Part shown: positions 12,769-20,906 of the stretch, piece by piece
Layout of the letters: each line of letters begins with the position of its first letter
Position numbering within the stretch: the first letter of the stretch is position 1
Source of the DNA: a virus
Strand: one strand, 5' to 3'
IMG/VR virus record: IMGVR_UViG_3300030103_001064
Span: 1 to 35,940 of that record
Length of the DNA: 35,940 nt
The notes under the pieces: model-generated
What the model was told of the DNA's origin: nothing
Database searches by the model: none
What the model saw: the letters and a program-made list of their open reading frames with translations, nothing else
Position numbers and translations under genes: made by a program

Positions 12769-12973
12769 AACAGTAATAGTAGGGTTTATAATTAACTTGT
12801 ATACCCTTGATAACATTGATTTTTTTCACCAACGTGCAAACAATAACAAGACTATGACTTGTGTATGGGAGTACGTTGGTAAGAAAAAACCTGACCCACA
12901 TAACCCTAGTATCACACTCTTGGGTAATGTGTATTATAAACAGAAGTGTGTAAGAAAGGAACTAGATAAATGA
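12758..12973 (+). CDS. Hypothetical protein with GTG start (71 aa)
   Basis: Starts at GTG (12758) 9 bases after AGGAG. The sequence opens MGIETVIVGFIINLYTL, a possible short membrane or signal-like helix, and continues with TMTCVWEYVGKKKPDPHNP and KQKCVRKELDK. Overlaps the mini-membrane protein by 11 bases and the next gene by 4. It could be a spanin-like or host-interaction factor, but no lipobox is visible, so I make no call. Confidence 0.55.
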   Translation: MGIETVIVGFIINLYTLDNIDFFHQRANNNKTMTCVWEYVGKKKPDPHNPSITLLGNVYYKQKCVRKELDK

Positions 12974-13260
12974 TAAAAGAAATGTTTGCATTGTATTTAA
13001 CTTTTGCTTCACCAGTTGGTGAAGTAGAATTATTTGTTAAGGAGTTACCTAACTGTGATAATGCTAGTGTAATAGCTGAACAAGAATACGCAAAAAGAGA
13101 TATTGATATAAGTAAATTAAGTCATTCAGGATATATGTGTATTGGTTGGGAGTTTCATTTAATAAGACAACAGCTTATAAAGGGTGTACCAGTTGACCCT
13201 AAGTACATACCAGTGCAGGAAAGAAAATGCGTTGTACCAATGCCAATGGAGATTAGATAA
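12970..13260 (+). CDS. Hypothetical protein (96 aa)
   Basis: MIKEMFALYLTFASPVGEVE, then NCDNASVIAEQEYAKRD and CIGWEFHLIRQQLIKG. Mixed alpha/beta character, two Cys. Coupled to the previous gene by a 4-base overlap. Not recognised. Confidence 0.6.
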   Translation: MIKEMFALYLTFASPVGEVELFVKELPNCDNASVIAEQEYAKRDIDISKLSHSGYMCIGWEFHLIRQQLIKGVPVDPKYIPVQERKCVVPMPMEIR

Positions 13261-13261
13261 T

Positions 13262-13486
13262 ATGTTTACATATTTTTTAATAACAGTATGGTTTGAGTAC
13301 GACAATAAGATACATCAAAAAGTTTTACCTAAGTTATATGATAACTGTGAGAAAACTGTAATAAAAATTTATGAAGAAACAAAAGCACCTTATAAAATAA
13401 AGGCAGTTAAATGTGATACACCAAAAGAATTTGGTGATAAAAGAAAGGACAAAAGATATGGACACGCATATGAAAAAATACGATAA
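13262..13486 (+). CDS. Hypothetical basic protein (74 aa)
   Basis: From the ATG at 13262: MFTYFLITVWFEYDNKIHQK, with a Lys-rich C-terminal half (GDKRKDKRYGHAYEKIR). The frame is open upstream to 13184, but that part overlaps the preceding gene, so the start just after its stop is preferred. Similar in layout to its upstream neighbour (short beta start then a helix). Overlaps the DUF3310 gene. Confidence 0.55.
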   Translation: MFTYFLITVWFEYDNKIHQKVLPKLYDNCEKTVIKIYEETKAPYKIKAVKCDTPKEFGDKRKDKRYGHAYEKIR

Positions 13487-13757
13487 CGTAAACAACCCAC
13501 GACATTATAATAAAGATGGTATTGAATGTATTGATGGTATCAAAGCATCAATGTCAGACAAAGAGTTTGTTGGTTACTTAAAAGCAAATGTTATAAAGTA
13601 TCTTTGGAGGTACGATTATAAAGGAAAACCTTTGGAAGATTTAAAAAAAGCACAATGGTATCTTGACAAACTTATAAATATAATTCATAATGAGGACTTA
13701 AAATCAAGACAGATAATAATGGAAGGTTTTAAGGAAGGAGTAAATGATGATATCTAA
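13458..13757 (+). CDS. DUF3310-family protein (99 aa)
   Basis: The core NVNNPRHYNKDGIECIDGI ... GYLKANVIKYLWRYDYKGK ... DLKKAQWYLDKL matches the DUF3310 (SaV-like) pattern NPxHY ... GNxIKYLxRxxxK ... DLxKAxWYLxxL seen in many phages. It is sometimes annotated as a nucleotide kinase, without firm evidence. I chose the ATG at 13458, 8 bases after GAAAGGAC; the frame extends upstream to 13413. It lies just ahead of the replication genes. Confidence 0.75.
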   Translation: MDTHMKKYDNVNNPRHYNKDGIECIDGIKASMSDKEFVGYLKANVIKYLWRYDYKGKPLEDLKKAQWYLDKLINIIHNEDLKSRQIIMEGFKEGVNDDI

Positions 13758-13923
13758 ATTTAAAACACACGAAGAAATACCAACATCTCTTGCAGATAAT
13801 ATATTAACTATGAGTGGTGAAACAAATATTAAACAAGTTCCATTGAAAGATATAAATGGTTTTGTTGAAATGATGGAAGGAGTTGATAGTGGAATTAAAG
13901 AAGTTAACAATAAAAGAACGTGA
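13744..13923 (+). CDS. Hypothetical small protein (59 aa)
   Basis: MMISKFKTHEEIPTSLADNI to EVNNKRT. AAGGAGTAA lies before the ATG, inside the end of the DUF3310 gene (14-base overlap). Overlaps the next ORF by 35 bases. No recognised domain. Confidence 0.55.
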   Translation: MMISKFKTHEEIPTSLADNILTMSGETNIKQVPLKDINGFVEMMEGVDSGIKEVNNKRT

Positions 13924-14191
13924 AGAAGTAGTTATTACTATACATAAAATAATTATGGAGTTAATAATTAAATATGATTCACCTGAAACTGTTTACTTAA
14001 TGGCAAGAGCATTAGCAATTACAGCCATAACCAAAGCTGAAAAAGATTACTATGGTTTTCTTACAATGCAGAACGCATTAAATGATACTGCTCAAGAACT
14101 TATAGCATTAGGTATGGGAGAAGAACCAACTGAAGGTGATGAAATATTTGAGTTCATGTACGATAAAAATGATAATGATAAATTACACTAG
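13889..14191 (+). CDS. Hypothetical helical protein with GTG start (100 aa)
   Basis: Best start is the GTG at 13889, 7 bases after GGAAGGAG; a TTG six bases earlier is too close to that site. The protein is helical (ETVYLMARALAITAITKAEK, TAQELIALGMGEEP) with an acidic C-terminus. Function unknown; it directly precedes the primase-helicase gene. Confidence 0.55.
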   Translation: MELKKLTIKEREEVVITIHKIIMELIIKYDSPETVYLMARALAITAITKAEKDYYGFLTMQNALNDTAQELIALGMGEEPTEGDEIFEFMYDKNDNDKLH

Positions 14192-14199
14192 GGGTTTAT

Positions 14200-15834
14200 A
14201 TGTTAAAAATGGAAAGTAAATTTTTAAAGCACGAAGCATGTCCAAAATGTGGGAGTAAAAATAATTTAGCAAGATACACTGATGGTCATGCACATTGTTT
14301 TACACCTGACTGTGGGTACTATGAAAAAGCTGAAGGAGTAGCAACACCAATGAAAAATACTATGAATAACGATTTATATGTTGGTCAAACAACATCATTA
14401 AAAGATAGAGGTATATCCCAGGAAACTGCTAGTAAGTATGGAGTAACAACTCTGACTACCAATGGTATGATAACTAAGCATGTCTATCCTTATTTTAGTT
14501 CAGATAAAAAACATGTAGCAAATAAGATTAGAACTTTACCAAAAGAGTTTACTGCTCAAGGTAACTTTGGATTGTCACAATTATTTGGTCAACAGTTATT
14601 TAGTGGTGGTCAAAAGTACATCACCATATGTGAGGGTGAGTGTGATGCCTTATCTTGCTATGAGATGATGGGTTCTAAGTGGGCATCAGTATCAATTAAG
14701 AATGGGGTTCAATCAGCAGTAAGAGATTGTAAACAGAACTTTGAATACCTAGATAGTTTTGAAAATATAATTATTTGTTTTGACAATGACGATATAGGTA
14801 AGGCAACTGCAAATAAAGTAGCAGAAATATTTTCACCTAACAAATGTAAGATTGTTAATATGGAATTAAAAGATGCTAATGAATATCTCAGGGCAGGACA
14901 AAGACAAAAGTTTGTTCAATGTTGGTGGAATGCAAAGTCACACACACCTGAAGGTATACTTAGAGTATCAGATATAAGAGATAATCTTTGGAAAAAGAAA
15001 GATAGAAAGACTTGTCCTTATCCTTTTGATGGACTAAATGAAAAGCTTTATGGTGCAAGGACTGGAGAACTTGTAACGATTACTTCAGGTACTGGTATGG
15101 GTAAGTCATCATTCATGAGAGAACTAGTCTATCATTTTTGGAAAACAACTCAAGATAATATTGGTTTAATATTTCTTGAAGAAGATGCAGAAAGAACTTT
15201 ACAAGGTGTGTTAGGTATACATACTAATAAACAATTACATCTTGATGAAGTGTGGGAAAAAGAAAACATTGAAGACTTGAATAAAGTTGTTGACGAGTTT
15301 GATAGTGATAGATTAACTATCTATAATAATTCATTTGGCTCTTTAAGTGACGAACAAATCATGGCTCGTATACGTTTTATGGCTAAAGGGTGTGATTGTA
15401 AATGGATATTTATTGACCATCTTAGTTTAATTATGTCAGCTCGTGAAGATAATAATGAAAGAAAAGCAATTGATTTATTAATGACTAAACTCAGAGGTCT
15501 TTGCCACGAAACAAAAGTAGGAATGTTTTTAGTTTCACATCTAAGAAGACTTGATAATGATAAGGGACACGAAGAAGGTAAGCAAGTTTCTCTTTCTCAT
15601 TTGAGAGGCTCACATGCCATTGCTCAATTATCTGATGCAGTAATTGGTATGGAAAGAAACCAACAAGAAGAAGATGAAGTATCAGCTAACACCTCAATCA
15701 TTAGAGTATTGAAGAATAGATATGCAGGTATTACTGGTATTGCTTCCTATCTTTTATGGTCAAAAGAAAATGGACGTATGACTGAAATAGAAAACCCTTT
15801 CAAGGAAAAAGATAATGACAATGAAACCAACTAA
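14200..15834 (+). CDS. DNA primase-helicase (T7 gp4-like)
   Basis: 544 residues joining primase and replicative helicase. An N-terminal zinc ribbon uses C14, C17, C33 and C38. The TOPRIM domain shows ITICEGECDA (E145, D149) and ICFDNDDIG (about 192-200). A linker leads to a RecA/DnaB-type helicase with Walker A SGTGMGKS (296-303), LEEDAER after it, Walker B WIFIDHLSLI (about 408-417), and the C-terminal region HLRGSHAIAQLSDAVIGMER that includes the DNA-binding loop and arginine finger region. It unwinds the fork and makes primers for the polymerase encoded at 16225. An AGGGG site precedes the ATG. Length is close to T7 gp4 (566). Confidence 0.93.
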   Translation: MLKMESKFLKHEACPKCGSKNNLARYTDGHAHCFTPDCGYYEKAEGVATPMKNTMNNDLYVGQTTSLKDRGISQETASKYGVTTLTTNGMITKHVYPYFSSDKKHVANKIRTLPKEFTAQGNFGLSQLFGQQLFSGGQKYITICEGECDALSCYEMMGSKWASVSIKNGVQSAVRDCKQNFEYLDSFENIIICFDNDDIGKATANKVAEIFSPNKCKIVNMELKDANEYLRAGQRQKFVQCWWNAKSHTPEGILRVSDIRDNLWKKKDRKTCPYPFDGLNEKLYGARTGELVTITSGTGMGKSSFMRELVYHFWKTTQDNIGLIFLEEDAERTLQGVLGIHTNKQLHLDEVWEKENIEDLNKVVDEFDSDRLTIYNNSFGSLSDEQIMARIRFMAKGCDCKWIFIDHLSLIMSAREDNNERKAIDLLMTKLRGLCHETKVGMFLVSHLRRLDNDKGHEEGKQVSLSHLRGSHAIAQLSDAVIGMERNQQEEDEVSANTSIIRVLKNRYAGITGIASYLLWSKENGRMTEIENPFKEKDNDNETN

Positions 15835-16228
15835 AGATAATAGAAAAAAGTTTGACCTTGACTTAGCTTATGGTCAAGTCAGAGAAGATGCCATAAAGGA
15901 TATGCTTCAGGATAAAAAGATTGAGGTAAAATCTGAACGTGATGTATGGCAAAAAACTGGTAACATTGCGATTGAATATGAGAGTTATGGTAAACCTTCA
16001 GGTATCAATGCAACTGAAGCTGACTACTGGTTTCATAATCTTTGTGTGGGTGATGATGTTTATGCCACGTTAGTATTTAAAACTGACAGTTTAAAAAAGA
16101 TTATTAATTCTTTAGATAGGAAAGTCTCAGTAAGTGGTGGAGACCATAATGCTTCAAAGATGTACCTAATTAATTTACAAAAACTATTTGCAATACAAAC
16201 AATAAAAGATTATATTCAGGTTAAATGA
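15815..16228 (+). CDS. Small PD-(D/E)XK-type nuclease
   Basis: 137 residues between helicase and polymerase, overlapping both (20 and 4 bases). The core ExK motif IEVKSERD (E37, K39), an upstream acidic residue (REDAIKDM, about E24), and the following GNIAIEYESYGKPSGINAT and ADYWFHN fit phage restriction-endonuclease-like nucleases of about this size. Position in the replication module suggests recombination or DNA-processing work such as flap or junction cutting. Substrate cannot be told from sequence. Confidence 0.7.
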   Translation: MTMKPTKDNRKKFDLDLAYGQVREDAIKDMLQDKKIEVKSERDVWQKTGNIAIEYESYGKPSGINATEADYWFHNLCVGDDVYATLVFKTDSLKKIINSLDRKVSVSGGDHNASKMYLINLQKLFAIQTIKDYIQVK

Positions 16229-17925
16229 GAGTAATACTAGACATTGAAACTGATTCACTTGATGCAAAGAATATTCATTGTGTTGTTGCTAAGAACATTG
16301 ATGAAAATAAAACCTATTCATTTGTAGGTGAAGATTGTTACACTAAATTACCTAACTTTATTAACAATCATTGTAAAGAAATTATAATGCATAATGGTGT
16401 TTCATTTGACGCACCAGTTCTAAACAGATTACTCAATACAAAAATAACTATTGGACAAATAACTGATACATTAATCATGTCACAGTTGTACAATCCTGAA
16501 AGAGAGAAGGGTCATTCACTTGATTCCTGGGGTGAACGTATTGGTTTAAATAAAATTGAGTTCAATAACTTCTCACAGTTTAGTCAAGAGATGTTAACGT
16601 ATTGTAAAAGAGATGTTGATGTAACTCACCAAGTTTATAAAAGATTAATTGTTGAAGGTAAAAACTTTTCTAGAAAATCTTTAAGACTTGAACATGATAT
16701 ACGTTCAATCATAACTAAACAAGAGAACAATGGTTTTTATTTAGACCAAAAAAAAGCAAGTAGTCTACATGCAATGCTTGAAGATAAAGCTGAACAGTTA
16801 GAAAAAGAAGTACATAAAACTTTTCCACCATTAAAGATTGAAGAACAGTTTATACCTAAAGTAAATAATAAGTCTCGTGGTTATGTTAAAGGTGTACCTT
16901 TTACTAAAGTTAGTCATCAAGAATTTAATCTTGCATCTCGCAAACAAATAGCTGAAAGACTTATGAAGCTAGGTTGGAAACCAAATAAGTTTACTGATAA
17001 AGGTTCACCCATTGTAGATGAAGGTGTTCTATCTAAGATAAAAGATATAGCTGAAGCTAAACTTATATCTGAATATTTATTATTAAAGAAAAGAACTTCT
17101 CAAATAACATCTTGGTTAGATGTTGTAAATGATAAAACAAGTAGAGTGCATGGTAGAGTTTTAACTTTACGTTGTGTGTCAGGTAGAATGAGTCACCACT
17201 CTCCAAACATGGCTCAAGTTCCTGCAGTTTATTCACCTTATGGTAAAGAGTGTAGAGAAGTATGGACTACAGATAAACCTAATACTCACGTTATCTTTGG
17301 TACTGATGCTTCAGGACTAGAGTTAAGAATGTTAGCACATTATATTGATACACCTGAGTATACAAATGAAATATTAAATGGAGATATTCATACAAGAAAC
17401 ATGAGCATGGCAGGACTTACAAATAGAGACCAAGCTAAAACTTTTATCTATGCTTTTTTATTTGGAGCAGGTGCAAAAAAGATTGCACAAATAGTTGGTT
17501 CAAAAGATATGTCAGTTGGTAAAAAACTTATTGATAAATTTTTAACTGAACTTCCTAAATTAAAAAGTTTTAGAAACCAAGTGGAAGAAGCTGCGACTAT
17601 GGGTAAGGTAAGAGGGTTAGATGGTAGATTATTTAATGTACGTTCACCACACAAAGCAGTTAATACTATTGTTCAAGGTGCAGGAGCAATAGCTTGTAAA
17701 GTTTGGTTAAGACAAATGATAAACTTAATAAATAAATCAGGTATTGATTCTAAACTTGTAGCTTCAATACATGATGAGTATCAATTTGAAGTACACAAAA
17801 AAGATGTAGAAGAAATGGGTAGGATTGTAAAGACTGCCATTCAAAATACTACTGAAGAGTTAACCCTGAAATGCCCACTGGACGCAGAGTTCAAGACTGG
17901 TTTGAGTTGGGCAGAGACACATTAA
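16225..17925 (+). CDS. DNA polymerase, family A with 3'-5' exonuclease
   Basis: 566 residues, shorter than T7 gp5 (704). The exonuclease has DIETD (D6, E8), HNGVSFD (56-62) and YCKRD (126-130). The polymerase palm and fingers show motif A TDASGLELRMLA (about 359-370), motif B RDQAKTFIYAFLFGAG (about 401-416) with the conserved K and Y, and motif C HDEYQF (about 515-520). The motif B position after R (Tyr/Phe) gives the usual ddNTP-tolerant type. No 5'-3' nuclease domain is present. It starts inside the nuclease gene (ATGA) and ends in TAATG with the next gene. It should be the replicative polymerase together with the primase-helicase and SSB. Confidence 0.94.
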   Translation: MRVILDIETDSLDAKNIHCVVAKNIDENKTYSFVGEDCYTKLPNFINNHCKEIIMHNGVSFDAPVLNRLLNTKITIGQITDTLIMSQLYNPEREKGHSLDSWGERIGLNKIEFNNFSQFSQEMLTYCKRDVDVTHQVYKRLIVEGKNFSRKSLRLEHDIRSIITKQENNGFYLDQKKASSLHAMLEDKAEQLEKEVHKTFPPLKIEEQFIPKVNNKSRGYVKGVPFTKVSHQEFNLASRKQIAERLMKLGWKPNKFTDKGSPIVDEGVLSKIKDIAEAKLISEYLLLKKRTSQITSWLDVVNDKTSRVHGRVLTLRCVSGRMSHHSPNMAQVPAVYSPYGKECREVWTTDKPNTHVIFGTDASGLELRMLAHYIDTPEYTNEILNGDIHTRNMSMAGLTNRDQAKTFIYAFLFGAGAKKIAQIVGSKDMSVGKKLIDKFLTELPKLKSFRNQVEEAATMGKVRGLDGRLFNVRSPHKAVNTIVQGAGAIACKVWLRQMINLINKSGIDSKLVASIHDEYQFEVHKKDVEEMGRIVKTAIQNTTEELTLKCPLDAEFKTGLSWAETH

Positions 17926-18482
17926 TGATAGAATTAATTACAACAAAAAGAACAGATGAAAGACTTCTTTCTTTAATGAAAATACATTATTCAAAACCTA
18001 AAGGGTTTGTAGGTAGAAATATTTGTTATGCAATTTTATATGACAATAATTATTATGGACATATAATTGGAGGCTCATCAGTAAAACATCTAACTGGAAG
18101 AGACAATTATTTTAATATTAATAAAGAAAATAAAAATAATTTATTACAAAATATAGTTAATAATATATTTTATAATATAAATAAAATTGATGATAAATAT
18201 CCTGAAAGAAATTTTACTACAAAAGTTTTACAAAAATTTATTAAAACAATAACTGTTGACTGGGAACTTAAATATGGAAACAAAGTTATTGGTTTTGAAA
18301 CTTTAGTTGAACTGCCTAGAAAAGGAGAACTTTATTTGAAAGATAAATGGGTTCATGTTGGCACTACAAAAGGATTTACTTGTAAGAGAGAGGGTGGAAA
18401 AGGAACAGATTCTTGGTCAGGTAAAAGAGTTTGGGACACAAAAAATCTTAAACCCAAAATAGTATTGTGTAAAAAAATATGA
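17925..18482 (+). CDS. DruA/DUF4338-like protein (185 aa)
   Basis: The frame is open from 17871, but the ATG at 17925, overlapping the polymerase stop (TAATG), is the likely start. Key segments: RNICYAILYDNNYYGHIIGG, then TVDWELKYGNKVIGFETLV, then LYLKDKWVHVGTTKG. They match, in order, the pattern I know from DUF4338 proteins: a 'GxxxCYAVxxxxxxLxxxGFG' segment, 'DWExRYGYxPVLxETFV' and 'CYxAANWIxVGxTxGRG'. That family includes DruA of the Druantia defence system and transposon-associated relatives. This protein is shorter than DruA. A role in DNA modification or processing is possible; none is shown. Placed between DNA polymerase and SSB. Confidence 0.55.
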   Translation: MIELITTKRTDERLLSLMKIHYSKPKGFVGRNICYAILYDNNYYGHIIGGSSVKHLTGRDNYFNINKENKNNLLQNIVNNIFYNINKIDDKYPERNFTTKVLQKFIKTITVDWELKYGNKVIGFETLVELPRKGELYLKDKWVHVGTTKGFTCKREGGKGTDSWSGKRVWDTKNLKPKIVLCKKI

Positions 18483-18500
18483 AAGGAGAAATAAATGTAA
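18482..18500 (+). promoter_or_regulatory. Ribosome site followed by a start-stop codon pair
   Basis: GAAAGGAG is followed after 7 bases by ATG (18495-18497) and immediately TAA. It directly follows the DruA-like stop and precedes the SSB promoter. It looks like a minimal start-stop element or the remnant of a gene. Confidence 0.45.
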
Positions 18501-18507
18501 AAAGTTC

Positions 18508-18536
18508 TTGACAATGTTACTATAATGAAATATAAT
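18508..18536 (+). promoter_or_regulatory. Strong promoter of the SSB gene
   Basis: Consensus TTGACA (18508-18513), a 17-base spacer and consensus TATAAT (18531-18536). It gives a 45-base leader with GAAAGGAG before the ATG at 18589. Both hexamers are perfect, suggesting high expression. Confidence 0.85.
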
Positions 18537-18588
18537 TAGTATTTAAAATAAGTCATATTCAAATGACAATTATGAAAGGAGTACGAAA

Positions 18589-19056
18589 ATGACTGTAATA
18601 AATGGAAAATCTTATTGGGCACAAGTTGTAGCACCTAGCACTAAGTTTGATGAAGGTGGAGTGTACAGTATAGATGTATCAGTTGATGCTGAAAACAAAA
18701 AGAAAGCTGAAGCTGATGGACTGTCTGTTAAAAACAAAGGAGACGAAAGAGGAGACTTTGTTACTATTAAGAGAAAAGCTACTCGCAAAGATGGTACTCA
18801 AAATAGAGCACCTGAAATCAAGGACAATATGAAACGTCCTTTGGAAGGGGTTCTTATTGGTAATGGTTCTAACGTAAATGTTCTTTATAGAATGTACGAT
18901 TGGAAGTGGGGAGGTAACTCAGGTAAGAGTGCTGAACTACAAGCCATTCAAGTTGTTGACTTAGTACCTTATGTTGACAAAGAAGTTGATGAAGCTTTCC
19001 AGGAAATACCTAAAGAAGGCGAAGAGTCTAATGACTTTGCTACAAACGTAGCCTAA
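18589..19056 (+). CDS. Single-stranded DNA-binding protein (T7 gp2.5-like role)
   Basis: 155 residues with an OB-fold-like series of strands (VINGKSYWAQVVAPST, GGVYSIDVSVDAEN, GDFVTIKRKAT, VLIGNGSNVNVLYRMYDW) and an acidic C-terminal tail (PKEGEESNDFATNVA). The tail is the usual feature for contacts with polymerase and helicase. The call rests on this layout, the aromatic-rich DNA-binding face, and the setting between DNA polymerase and exonuclease. It has its own consensus promoter and terminator, so it is a strongly expressed single-gene unit. Confidence 0.8.
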   Translation: MTVINGKSYWAQVVAPSTKFDEGGVYSIDVSVDAENKKKAEADGLSVKNKGDERGDFVTIKRKATRKDGTQNRAPEIKDNMKRPLEGVLIGNGSNVNVLYRMYDWKWGGNSGKSAELQAIQVVDLVPYVDKEVDEAFQEIPKEGEESNDFATNVA

Positions 19057-19071
19057 CAATAAATAAATAGA

Positions 19072-19105
19072 GGGGACGTGGCTAATAACTACGTCCCTTT
19101 TTTTG
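19072..19105 (+). terminator. Terminator after the SSB gene
   Basis: GGGACGT (19073-19079) pairs with ACGTCCC (19091-19097), with an 11-base loop and T7 tail, then GTC. The exonuclease ATG follows 6 bases after the T-run. Confidence 0.85.
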
Positions 19106-19109
19106 TCTA

Positions 19110-19958
19110 ATGAAAAAAATTGATACTCTAGTTAAAGACATGTACGATACTATCTCTGAAGGTAAACAACCATCAATGAAAGATGTTGAATCATTCGCAG
19201 AAAATATCAAAATAAATATCATGTCGTTATTTGACAAATATTCTGAGAATAATAATTTAAGAATGTCTCAGATTGGTAAACCTGATAGACAGGTCTGGTA
19301 TCAATCAAGAGATATAAAAAAAGAAAAGCTACCTGCTTGGGCAAAGATAAAGTTTGCTTATGGTTATATGCTTGAAGAATTACTTTTACTTCTTGCGAAA
19401 ACTGCAGGACATGAAGTTAAGAATGAACAAAAAGAATTAGAGATTGAAGGAGTATTAGGACATCAAGATTGTGAGATTGATGGTGTGATTACAGATTGTA
19501 AATCTGCTAGTGCTTACTCATTTAAAAAGTTTTCTAATCGTTCATTATTAAAAGATGACCCTTTTGGATATATACCTCAACTATCAGCTTATGCTGAAGC
19601 ACAGGGTAAAGAAGGTGGTGCGTTTCTTGCTATAGATAAACAAAGTGGCAGGATATGTCTTATGCCTGTCCATCAAATGGAGATGATAAATGCGAAAGAT
19701 AGGGTCTTACATCTTAAAAATGTTGTCGCAAGTGATACAATTCCTAGCAAGTGTTATGACGATATTGCAGATGGTGTTAGTGGTAATCGTAAACTTGATG
19801 TTGGCTGTTCCTACTGTGCTTATAAAGTTGATTGTTGGAAGGATGCTAATGGTGGGAAAGGACTTAGAAAATTTGTCTATTCAAATGGACCAAGATACTT
19901 AACTACAGTAGCTAGAACACCTGATGTACAAGAGGTAGCAGTAGATGACATTGGTTAG
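19110..19958 (+). CDS. PD-(D/E)XK exonuclease (YqaJ/Cas4-like fold)
   Basis: 282 residues. E89/E90 (YMLEELL), IDG D124 and DCKSA (D129, K131), and a Gln in PQLSAYAEAQ (about 155) form the family's catalytic set (E ... D ... (D/E)xK ... QxxxY). A C-terminal Cys cluster with CSYCAYKVDCW (about 234-244) recalls Cas4/AddB-type iron-sulphur or zinc sites, though only three Cys are close together. Expected to resect duplex ends for recombination or to degrade host DNA. The ATG sits right behind the SSB terminator with no Shine-Dalgarno; another Met at residue 11 is an alternative start. It overlaps the next gene by 14 bases. Confidence 0.8.
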   Translation: MKKIDTLVKDMYDTISEGKQPSMKDVESFAENIKINIMSLFDKYSENNNLRMSQIGKPDRQVWYQSRDIKKEKLPAWAKIKFAYGYMLEELLLLLAKTAGHEVKNEQKELEIEGVLGHQDCEIDGVITDCKSASAYSFKKFSNRSLLKDDPFGYIPQLSAYAEAQGKEGGAFLAIDKQSGRICLMPVHQMEMINAKDRVLHLKNVVASDTIPSKCYDDIADGVSGNRKLDVGCSYCAYKVDCWKDANGGKGLRKFVYSNGPRYLTTVARTPDVQEVAVDDIG

Positions 19959-20169
19959 TGTATTTGAATTACTAGCTGCAATTAGTGCAGTGATTACTGT
20001 TTGGGTGTATGGTAACAAAGATAACTATGCACCCTTATATGGTATGGTTTCAAATATAATATGGATTACATGGTCAGTATTATCTGATAGTTATTACATG
20101 TTAATTATGTGTGTAGTATTTACTTGTCTACATATACGAAACTATTTTCATATGAGGAATATTAAATGA
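19945..20169 (+). CDS. Small membrane protein with three predicted helices (74 aa)
   Basis: Hydrophobic stretches at about 5-22 (SVFELLAAISAVITVWVYG), 32-47 (YGMVSNIIWITWSVL) and 50-64 (YYMLIMCVVFTCLHI). The N-x-x-W-x-x-W pattern recalls small PnuC-type transporters, but the protein is much shorter. The ATG lies inside the exonuclease gene; the stop overlaps the endonuclease start by 4 bases. Confidence 0.65.
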   Translation: MTLVSVFELLAAISAVITVWVYGNKDNYAPLYGMVSNIIWITWSVLSDSYYMLIMCVVFTCLHIRNYFHMRNIK

Positions 20170-20540
20170 AGTTTAGAAGTGGTTCAGAAGAAAAAGTTTA
20201 TAAATTTTTTAAAGATAAAAAAGTAAAAGTTAAATATGAACCTAATAAATATAGTTATGAATGGTTTGAAAATAAAACTTATTGCCCTGACTTCTTGTTA
20301 CCTAATGGTTCTTATATAGAAGTTAAAGGTAGATTAACTATTGAGATGAGAAAGAAACATTTGTTTTTTAGAAAGTCTAATCCTAATATTATAATTAGAT
20401 TTGCTTTTGATAATCCAAATAAAAAACTAAACAAAGGTGGCACTATGACTTATGCAGGATGGTGTGATAAACATAACTTTGAATACTGTAAGATAAGTGA
20501 TGGTATTCCTAAACAATGGTATAATGCAAAAAGAGTATGA
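20166..20540 (+). CDS. Endonuclease I, Holliday-junction resolvase (T7 gp3-like)
   Basis: 124 residues. After the opening MKFRSGSEEKVYKFF comes YCPDFLLPNGSYIEVKG, with D42, E52 and K54. Their spacing (10, then 2) equals that of the T7 endonuclease I catalytic residues D55, E65 and K67, and the acidic residue near position 8 fits T7 E20. The C-terminal MTYAGWCDKHNFEY and IPKQWY also match. The enzyme cuts branched DNA and helps resolve concatemers and degrade host DNA. Coupled by ATGA to the membrane protein and overlapping the next gene by 17 bases. Confidence 0.9.
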   Translation: MKFRSGSEEKVYKFFKDKKVKVKYEPNKYSYEWFENKTYCPDFLLPNGSYIEVKGRLTIEMRKKHLFFRKSNPNIIIRFAFDNPNKKLNKGGTMTYAGWCDKHNFEYCKISDGIPKQWYNAKRV

Positions 20541-20904
20541 AGATTTTTTACAACAGACAGAAACTAATTTTATCAGCTCAACAAGTGCTGAGAGGAGTCT
20601 ATTCCTTGCAGTTATTTTACAAGCATTACTTGATGCCACACAAAAAGATACAAGAGATTTGGAAAGTTCAAAGATTAAACGTGAAGCTATACTATGGTTC
20701 ACTTCAAACTTTGGAGAAACTAAAAAAGATTTTGAATACATATGTCATTCAGCTAGGATTAATCCTGCGTACATGCGAAAGGTAGCTATGGATATACTGT
20801 CTTCAAAAAGAACTAACTTTATTCGTACACATATAAATGCTATATTGACAGATAAAGATAGTTATGATAGAGTAAAAAATAATAAACAAAGAAAGGGGAA
20901 ATAA
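20524..20904 (+). CDS. Conserved-type phage hypothetical protein (126 aa)
   Basis: From the ATG at 20524: MQKEYEDFLQQTETNFISS, ERSLFLAVILQALLDATQ, then IKREAILWFTSNFGE, FEYICHSARINPAYMRK and a basic tail ending KQRKGK. The order 'AVIxQAxxDA ... AxxWF ... DFExxCxxAxxxPxxVR' is one I recall from short phage proteins encoded near replication genes, probably DNA-binding helical domains. Function not established. Overlaps endonuclease I; the next gene follows after 2 bases. Confidence 0.65.
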   Translation: MQKEYEDFLQQTETNFISSTSAERSLFLAVILQALLDATQKDTRDLESSKIKREAILWFTSNFGETKKDFEYICHSARINPAYMRKVAMDILSSKRTNFIRTHINAILTDKDSYDRVKNNKQRKGK

Positions 20905-20906
20905 TC

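Noticed and set aside
20537-20785. 82-codon ORF overlapping the protein at 20524
   Set aside because: Another frame in the same interval carries a protein with recognisable conserved blocks and a good start context.
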